From assembly GCA_016218365.1 (NCBI GenBank), contig JACREF010000011.1, positions 73,094 through 137,093 on the forward strand: 64,000 nucleotides of DNA. Reading direction: 5' to 3'. Of this stretch, positions 58,400 to 64,000 are shown piece after piece. The DNA is from Gammaproteobacteria bacterium. GTDB lineage: Bacteria; Pseudomonadota; Gammaproteobacteria; SZUA-140. The notes beneath the pieces were generated by a model. The model worked only from the letters and a program-made list of their open reading frames with translations. It had not been told where the DNA came from and did no database searches. The position numbers were made by a program, and so were the translations under genes. Every line of letters starts with the position of its first letter. Within the stretch, counting starts at the first letter, position 1.

Positions 58400-59762
58400 C
58401 CGGATGCTCGTTGTGGCACTGGTCGCGCTGGTGCTGGGCGCGGGTGGCGGATACTGGTGGGCGCACCGCGCTGTTCCCGCTGCGGTGGCGCCGCAGACAG
58501 CGCTGCCCGCAGCGCGCACGCCGCTTTATTACCGTCACCCGATGAATCCGGCGGCAACATCGCCGCTGCCGAAAAAGGACGAGATGGGCATGGACTATGT
58601 GCCGGTCTATGCAGAGGCCGGCGCGGGGCCGGCCGGGACGGTCAGCATCGATCCGGTCACCGTGCAGAATATCGGTGTGCGCAGCGTGCGCGCCGAGCGC
58701 CGTGTACTGGCCCGCACCATTGATGCCGTCGGCCGGGTCGATTACAACGAAGAGCATCTGGCGCGCCTCAATCCTCGGATCGAGGGCTGGGTGGAGTCGC
58801 TCAAGGTCTCGGTCACCGGCGGGCGCGTCACCAAGGGTGCCGTGCTGTTGAGCCTGTATTCACCGCAGCTGGTGACGGCGCAGCAGGAGTATCTGCTGGC
58901 ATTGCAGAATCTGGCGGCGCTGCAGGACAGTCCCTATGCGGACATGCGCAACGGCGCCGAGCAACTGGTCGGCGCAGCGCGCGCCCGTCTCGAGTTGCTG
59001 GAGGTACCGGCCCATCAGATCGAGGCGCTGGAGGCCACGCATCAGGTCAGCAAGAATATCCATATCCACTCGCCGTTCGACGGCGTCGTCGTCGACATCG
59101 GCGTGCGCCCTGGCCAATACGTCACCCCGGATACCGAGCTGTACAAGATCGCCGATCTCAGCAAGCTGTGGGCCTATGTGGATGTCTATGAGAATGAGCT
59201 GCCGTGGGTGAAGGTCGGCGACCGCGCCGAGATGCGCAGCGCCGCCGCGCCAGGACGGCTGTTCAGCGGCCGGGTGACGTATATCTACCCCTCGGTCGAC
59301 GCCAAGACCCGCACCGCGCGGCTGCGGCTGGAATTCGACAACCGCGGTGGCGTGCTGAAGCCGGAGATGTTTGTCCAGGTGACGCTGCGTAGCGGCCGGC
59401 GGCTGGAGGTGGTGGCGGTGCCGAGCGAGGCGGTGATCCGGTCCGGCGAGCGCGAGCAGGTGTTCGTGGTGCGCGCACCGGGCCGCTTCGAGCCGCGCGA
59501 GGTCGAACTCGGGCTCAGCGCCGAAGGCTGGACCGAGATCAGCAAGGGTGTGCAGGCCGGCGACGAGGTGGTGAGCTCGGCGCAGTTTCTGATCGACTCG
59601 GAATCCAAGCTGCGCGAGGCCACGGCCAAGATGTCCGGGGTGACGGCGCCCGCGGCGGCGCCGACGACCGATGATCTCGATATGTCGGGCATGGCGATGC
59701 CTGCGCCCGGCAACGGGCAGAAGGCTGCGCCGCCATCCGCCGGGGCGCACCGCCATGATTGA
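58392..59762 (+). CDS. cusB: CusB-like adaptor with N-terminal heavy-metal-binding domain (system 2)
   Basis: Periplasmic adaptor of 456 residues. After one membrane helix it carries a heavy-metal-binding domain (YYRHPMNPAATSPLPKKDEMGMDYVPVY), the module found in CusB-type proteins, here with its Cys replaced and Met/His kept. Barrel-sandwich (GRVDYNEEHLARLNPRIEGWVESLKVSVTGG), hairpin and IADLSKLWAYVDVYENELPWV follow. The C-terminus has DMSGMAMPAP and a His. Overlaps both neighbours by eight bases. Confidence 0.92.
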   Translation: MNSRMLVVALVALVLGAGGGYWWAHRAVPAAVAPQTALPAARTPLYYRHPMNPAATSPLPKKDEMGMDYVPVYAEAGAGPAGTVSIDPVTVQNIGVRSVRAERRVLARTIDAVGRVDYNEEHLARLNPRIEGWVESLKVSVTGGRVTKGAVLLSLYSPQLVTAQQEYLLALQNLAALQDSPYADMRNGAEQLVGAARARLELLEVPAHQIEALEATHQVSKNIHIHSPFDGVVVDIGVRPGQYVTPDTELYKIADLSKLWAYVDVYENELPWVKVGDRAEMRSAAAPGRLFSGRVTYIYPSVDAKTRTARLRLEFDNRGGVLKPEMFVQVTLRSGRRLEVVAVPSEAVIRSGEREQVFVVRAPGRFEPREVELGLSAEGWTEISKGVQAGDEVVSSAQFLIDSESKLREATAKMSGVTAPAAAPTTDDLDMSGMAMPAPGNGQKAAPPSAGAHRHD

Positions 59763-62700
59763 CGCCGTCATCGCCGCGGCGCTGCGCAACAAGTTCCAGG
59801 TCGCGCTGGCGACCGTGCTGCTGATTGCGGCGGGCCTGTGGGCGCTGCGCACCACGCCGCTGGATGCGATCCCCGATCTGTCCGACGTGCAGGTGATCGT
59901 GTTCACCGACTATCCCGGCCAGGCGCCGCAGGTGGTCGAGGACCAGGTCACCTATCCGCTGACCACGGCGCTGCTCGCCGTGCCGCACGCCCGGGTGGTG
60001 CGCGGTTATTCGCTGTTCGGCATGTCCTTCGTCTATCTGATCTTCGATGACGGCACCGATCTGTACTGGGCGCGCACGCGGGTGCTGGAATATCTGAACT
60101 ATGTGCGCGAACGGCTGCCGGCCGGGGTCAACCCGACGCTGGGCCCCGATGCCACCGGCGTGGGCTGGGTGTATGAATATGCGCTGGTGGACAGAACAGG
60201 TCGCCATGATCTGGCGCAATTACGCGCGATCCAGGACTGGTTTCTGCGTTATCAGCTGCAGACCGTGCCCGGTGTCGCCGAGGTGGCGGCGATCGGCGGT
60301 TATGTCAAGCAATACCAGGTCGAGGTGGACCCGCGTGCGCTGGCCGCCTACAACATCCCGCTGGCGCGGGTGCGCGAGGCCATCGAGCGCTCCAACAGCG
60401 ATGTTGGCGGCGGCGTGGTCGAACTGGCCGAGACCGAATATGTGGTACGCGGCCGTGGCTACCTGCACTCTATTGACGACATCGAGGGCATACCGGTCGA
60501 TGTCGACGTGCGCGGCGTGCCGGTCCGTATCAAGGATATCTCCCAGGTGCACCTTGGGCCGGAACTGCGGCGCGGCATCGCGGAACTCGACGGCGACGGC
60601 GAGGTGGCGGGCGGCGTGGTGGTGATGCGCCATGGCGGCAATGCACTCGCCGTCATCGAGCAGCTGCGCGCCCGGCTGGCAGAGTTGAAGAAGAGTTTGC
60701 CGGAAGGCGTGGAGATCGTGCCGGTCTATGATCGCGGCGCGTTGATCGAGCGCGCGGTCGCGACACTGAAACGCGCGCTCGGCGAAGAGTCGCTGGTGGT
60801 TGCGCTGGTGTGCATGCTGTTCCTGTTACATGCCCGCTCGGCGCTGGTGGCCATCGTGACCTTGCCGCTGGGGATCCTCGCCGCGGTGCTGGTCATGCGC
60901 TGGCAAGGTATCAACGCCAACATCATGTCGCTGGGCGGCATCGCCATCGCCATCGGCGCGATGGTCGACGGCGCGATCGTCATGATCGAGAACGCGCACA
61001 AGCATCTGGAGCGTGCGGTCGCGGAAAAAGGGCGCGCGTTGAGCGATGGCGAACGCTGGCAGGCGTGCAGTGCCGCAGCACGTGAGGTCGGGCCCGCACT
61101 GTTCTTTTCGCTGCTGATCATCACGGTGTCGTTTCTGCCGGTGTTCACGCTGCAGGCGCAGGAGGGCCGGCTGTTCGCGCCGCTCGCCTTTACCAAGAGC
61201 TATGCAATGGCCGCGGCGGCGCTGCTGGCGGTGACGTTGGTGCCGGTGCTGATGGGCTATCTGATCCGCGGCAAGATCCTGCCCGAGACGCGCAATCCGG
61301 TCAACCGCCTGCTGCGTGCCTGGCACATGCCGGCACTGGCACTGGCGATGCGCCGGCGCCGGCTGACGCTGGGCATCGCCGCGGCGCTGCTCGCGGTCAC
61401 GCTCTATCCGGTGTTGAAGCTGGGCACGGAATTCATGCCGCCGCTCGATGAAGGCGACATCCTGTACATGCCGACGATGTATCCCGGCGTGTCGATCACC
61501 AAGGCGCGCGAGTTCACCCAGCAGACCGACAAGATCCTGCACAGTTTCCCCGAGGTGCAATCGGTGTTCGGTAAGGCGGGCCGCGCGGAGACCGCCACCG
61601 ACATGGCGCCGTTGTCGATGCTGGAGACGACGGTACGGCTGAAGCCGCGGGCGCTGTGGCCCGAGCCTGCCAAGCCCACGTCGCAGCTGATCCAGCAGAT
61701 GGATGCGGCGATCAGGTTTCCCGGTGTCGCCAATGTGTGGACGCTGCCGATCAAGAACCGCATCGACATGCTGGCCACCGGCATCAAGACGCCGGTGGGG
61801 ATCAAGGTCAGCGGCCCCGATCTCACGGTGCTGCAGCAACTGGTGACACAGCTGGAGCGTACGTTGAAACGCCTGCCGCAGACCCGCTCGGCCTTCGGCG
61901 ACCGCGCAATGGGCGGCTATTACCTGGATTTTGATATCCGGCGCGAGCAGGCGGCGCGCTATGGCCTGGCCGTCGGCGAGGTGCAGGATGTCATCCAGAC
62001 CGCCATCGGTGGCATCAACGTGACGCAGACCATCGAAGGGCTGGAGCGTTATCCGGTCAGCCTGCGTTATCCGCGCGAATTGCGCGACAACCTCGAGCAA
62101 TTGAACCGGGTGCTGATCCCGACGCCGAGCGGCGCGCAGATCCCGCTGGCGCTGGTGGCGGACGTAAAATTGCGGCGCGGCCCGCCGGACATCAAGAGCG
62201 AGAACGCCCGCCCCAATGCATGGGTGTATGTGGACATCAATACCGCGGACATCGGCGGTTATGTGACGCAGGCCAAGGCGGCGGTGGCGCGTGAGGTGCA
62301 ACTGCCGTCCGGTTACACGCTCGCCTGGTCGGGGCAATATGAATACATCGAGCGCGCCGCGGCGCGGCTGCGGATCGTCGTGCCGGCGACGCTGCTGATC
62401 ATCTTCGTGCTGCTGTACTGGAACTTCAGGAATGTCACCGCGCCGCTGGTGGTGATGCTGTCGATCCCCCTCGGCCTGATCGGCGGCGTGTGGCTGGTGT
62501 ATCTGCTGGGCTATAACCTGTCGGTGGCGGTGATGGTGGGCTTCATTGCGCTGGCCGGTGTCGCCGCCGAGATCGGTGTGCTGGTGCTGACCTTCATCGA
62601 TCAGGAGGTGGCGCGCCGCCGTGCCTCCGGTGTGCAGTTGACCGCGGCGGAACTGCTGCAGGCCGCCGAGGCCGGCGCCGCCGAGCGCGTGCGGCCGATC

Positions 62701-62886
62701 GCGATGACGGCCACCGCCATCATCGCCGGGCTGCTGCCGATCATGTGGAGCAGCGGCACCGGCTCCGAGGTCATGCGGCGCATCGCCGCACCGATGGTCG
62801 GCGGCATGGCGAGTGTCACCGTGCTGAGCCTGATCGTGCTGCCGGTGATCTATGGCTGGGTGCTGCAGATCAGCGAGAAGAGATAG
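59755..62886 (+). CDS. cusA: CusA-like RND Cu(I)/Ag(I) efflux pump (system 2)
   Basis: Inner-membrane pump of 1043 residues, very like CusA: LDAIPDLSDVQVIVFTDYPGQAPQVVEDQVTYPL, helix-4 motif NIMSLGGIAIAIGAMVDGAIVMIENAHKHLE, and IAAPMVGGMASV. Two of the three CusA copper methionines are present (APLSM, NRIDM); the LPGM one is valine (YPGVS). Overall match favours Cu(I)/Ag(I), and with the adaptor's metal-binding domain this is the clearer copper-type system of the two. ATG 59755 overlaps the adaptor by eight bases; a longer frame from 59671 is unlikely. Confidence 0.93.
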   Translation: MIDAVIAAALRNKFQVALATVLLIAAGLWALRTTPLDAIPDLSDVQVIVFTDYPGQAPQVVEDQVTYPLTTALLAVPHARVVRGYSLFGMSFVYLIFDDGTDLYWARTRVLEYLNYVRERLPAGVNPTLGPDATGVGWVYEYALVDRTGRHDLAQLRAIQDWFLRYQLQTVPGVAEVAAIGGYVKQYQVEVDPRALAAYNIPLARVREAIERSNSDVGGGVVELAETEYVVRGRGYLHSIDDIEGIPVDVDVRGVPVRIKDISQVHLGPELRRGIAELDGDGEVAGGVVVMRHGGNALAVIEQLRARLAELKKSLPEGVEIVPVYDRGALIERAVATLKRALGEESLVVALVCMLFLLHARSALVAIVTLPLGILAAVLVMRWQGINANIMSLGGIAIAIGAMVDGAIVMIENAHKHLERAVAEKGRALSDGERWQACSAAAREVGPALFFSLLIITVSFLPVFTLQAQEGRLFAPLAFTKSYAMAAAALLAVTLVPVLMGYLIRGKILPETRNPVNRLLRAWHMPALALAMRRRRLTLGIAAALLAVTLYPVLKLGTEFMPPLDEGDILYMPTMYPGVSITKAREFTQQTDKILHSFPEVQSVFGKAGRAETATDMAPLSMLETTVRLKPRALWPEPAKPTSQLIQQMDAAIRFPGVANVWTLPIKNRIDMLATGIKTPVGIKVSGPDLTVLQQLVTQLERTLKRLPQTRSAFGDRAMGGYYLDFDIRREQAARYGLAVGEVQDVIQTAIGGINVTQTIEGLERYPVSLRYPRELRDNLEQLNRVLIPTPSGAQIPLALVADVKLRRGPPDIKSENARPNAWVYVDINTADIGGYVTQAKAAVAREVQLPSGYTLAWSGQYEYIERAAARLRIVVPATLLIIFVLLYWNFRNVTAPLVVMLSIPLGLIGGVWLVYLLGYNLSVAVMVGFIALAGVAAEIGVLVLTFIDQEVARRRASGVQLTAAELLQAAEAGAAERVRPIAMTATAIIAGLLPIMWSSGTGSEVMRRIAAPMVGGMASVTVLSLIVLPVIYGWVLQISEKR

Positions 62887-62931
62887 TGTAGCGATGATGC
62901 TGAAAACCGCAGTTGCCACCCCGCTCATGCC

Positions 62932-63060
62932 CTTCGACATAGCTCAGGACAGGCATCGATACACCTTGCTACGCAAAGTACTCAGCACGAACGGGGTGGT
63001 CACCAATCTGGTGAGAGGCCGTTCGCCCTGAGTAGCCCGCACAGCGGACGTATCGAAGGG
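62932..63060. repeat. REP-like repeat block 3
   Basis: Contains CGACATAGCTCAGGAC, GATACACCTTGCTACGC and CGTTCGCCCTGAGTAGC...CGTATCGAAGG, units shared with blocks 1 and 2, in opposite orientations. It lies directly behind the second pump gene. Confidence 0.75.
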
Positions 63061-63097
63061 TTGTCATCGTTAAACCATATTGACAGGAGGATTAAAA

Positions 63098-63490
63098 ATG
63101 AAATTTACTGCTTTGGTGCTCGCTGCTGTATCCAATCTGTTCCTTGCGAACATCGTGGCCGCCGGTACGGTACTGGAAGAAAAACAGCTCATCGATGGTT
63201 ACACTGTGAGCTTCCGGATTGCCCCGGCAAAAGCGGGGGCGGAGATGGGTGGCAGCCACGACGTCTTGGTGAAGATTGACAAGAATGGCAAGGCCGTGAC
63301 CGATGCCCAGGTGAACTCCAAGGCCGTCCATCCTGATGGCAACGAAGAGAGCAGGATGATGATGGCGATGGGTGACGGGTATATGGCCGGCTATGACCTG
63401 GGTCATGCCGGCCGGCATCAGATGATGATCCTGTTCAAGACCGCCGATGGCGCCAGACACCGCGGCGGGGTGTGGTATAACGGTCGCTAG
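63098..63490 (+). CDS. Small exported Met/His-rich protein, YtkA-like
   Basis: The 130-residue product has a signal peptide (MKFTALVLAAVSNLFLANIVAA) and a compact beta-type domain (YTVSFRIAPAKAG, GGSHDVLVKIDKNGKAVTDAQV, GYMAGYDLGHAGRHQMMILF), resembling YtkA/FixH-like periplasmic folds. Many Met and His residues (ESRMMMAMGDGYMAG) suggest metal binding, which fits the neighbouring efflux genes. A strong AGGAGG precedes the ATG 63098; the longer frame from 63080 is not needed. Confidence 0.7.
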   Translation: MKFTALVLAAVSNLFLANIVAAGTVLEEKQLIDGYTVSFRIAPAKAGAEMGGSHDVLVKIDKNGKAVTDAQVNSKAVHPDGNEESRMMMAMGDGYMAGYDLGHAGRHQMMILFKTADGARHRGGVWYNGR

Positions 63491-63520
63491 GCCTCCATGC
63501 TGATCTGACAAGGAGATCAT

Positions 63521-64000
63521 ATGCCCGACATCATCCCGAACTGGCACCCGGTCTTCGTGCATTTCACCGTCGCGCTGTGTTCGCTCGCGGCGGGGCTGTT
63601 TGCCATCACCCCCTTCGTCAAACCGCCGTTGCAGCAACAATGGCAGATCGTGGCGCGCTGGGCGTTGTGGTTTGGCGGCGGATTCACGATCATCACTGGC
63701 CTGACCGGGCTCTATGCCTATAACACTGTGACCCATGATACCCCCTCCCATGTCGCAATGACCGATCACCGCAACTGGGCGCTCGCGACCATCACGCTGT
63801 TTGTGGCGCTCGCCGTTTGGTCGATGGTCCGGGTGCGCCGCAACCAGGCGCTTGGTACGGTATTTATTGCGGTGATGATCATTGCCGGCGGCGTGCTGGC
63901 CGCAACCGCATGGCGCGGGGCGGAGGTGGTATTTCGCTATGGCGTGGGGGTGATGTCCTTGCCCAGGCCGGAAGGCGCGGGCCATGTGCATGAACATGCC
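63521..64000 (+). CDS. DUF2231-type membrane protein (3' truncated by window end)
   Basis: At least 160 residues, still open at the window edge. It begins MPDIIPNWHPVFVHFTVALCSLAAGLFAI and has about four membrane helices; the early HPVFVHF and the overall layout match DUF2231 predicted membrane proteins, often near copper or heavy-metal genes. AAGGAG lies seven bases ahead of the ATG and the gene follows the small exported protein by 30 bases, likely the same operon. His residues near the end (GHVHEHA) could bind metal. Confidence 0.8.
   Translation, partial: MPDIIPNWHPVFVHFTVALCSLAAGLFAITPFVKPPLQQQWQIVARWALWFGGGFTIITGLTGLYAYNTVTHDTPSHVAMTDHRNWALATITLFVALAVWSMVRVRRNQALGTVFIAVMIIAGGVLAATAWRGAEVVFRYGVGVMSLPRPEGAGHVHEHA

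Noticed and set aside
60826-62940. 704-residue minus-strand open frame over the second pump gene
   Set aside because: Antisense shadow of cusA; composition dominated by His, Gln, Arg and Asp, with no recognisable domain.

Overview
The window is about 60% GC by eye and reads as the chromosome of a gammaproteobacterium, possibly a Chromatiales-like or sulfur-oxidiser-like lineage. Evidence for the class is the FabA/FabB pair, an Rsd/AlgQ anti-sigma factor, IHF-alpha, RlmM, MsrPQ, and the gene orders nusA-infB-rbfA-truB-rpsO-pnp and thrS-infC-rpmI-rplT-pheST-ihfA-merR-tRNA-Pro. Genus cannot be decided from the sequence alone. The window opens inside nusA and closes inside a DUF2231-type membrane gene.

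Layout. 1-7.9 kb: transcription/translation/RNA-decay operon nusA-infB-rbfA-truB-rpsO-pnp, with a strong hairpin between rpsO and pnp. 7.9-9.4 kb: an AT-richer island holding one unknown membrane/coiled-coil gene, bounded by two 115-bp inverted repeats and by short integron-cassette-like boxes. 9.4-13.7 kb: a PilZ protein, then alaC-hom-thrC (alanine and threonine synthesis). 13.8-21.3 kb: a Sel1-repeat lipoprotein, a GGDEF diguanylate cyclase, metH, a small hypothetical gene and an aspartate-type aminotransferase. 21.4-25.4 kb: uvrB, tRNA-Val and the msrPQ periplasmic methionine-sulfoxide repair pair. 25.5-33.1 kb: thrS, infC (starting at a rare ATC codon), rpmI, rplT, pheS, pheT, ihfA, a MerR regulator and tRNA-Pro.

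33.2-35.8 kb: a TerC-PGPGW membrane fusion, a repeat-rich stretch with two identical 63-bp palindromes and what looks like the 5' end of a broken group II intron, then a SAM methyltransferase. 35.9-44.9 kb: an exported protein, a MacAB-type efflux operon, rlmM, rsd, fabA-fabB, a small membrane protein and a YgjP-type metallohydrolase. 45.2-48 kb: a short alpha-glucan phosphorylase and an old yellow enzyme.

48.1-64 kb is a metal-resistance region: a first CusCBA-like RND operon, a Ca2+-type P-type ATPase, a small Cys/His exported protein, a second CusCBA operon with a different signature, a small exported protein and the truncated DUF2231 gene. Three blocks of REP-like palindromes lie at 19.9, 44.9 and 62.9 kb. 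The least explained parts are the 7.9-9.4 kb island and the 34.5-35.1 kb graveyard of mobile-element remnants.
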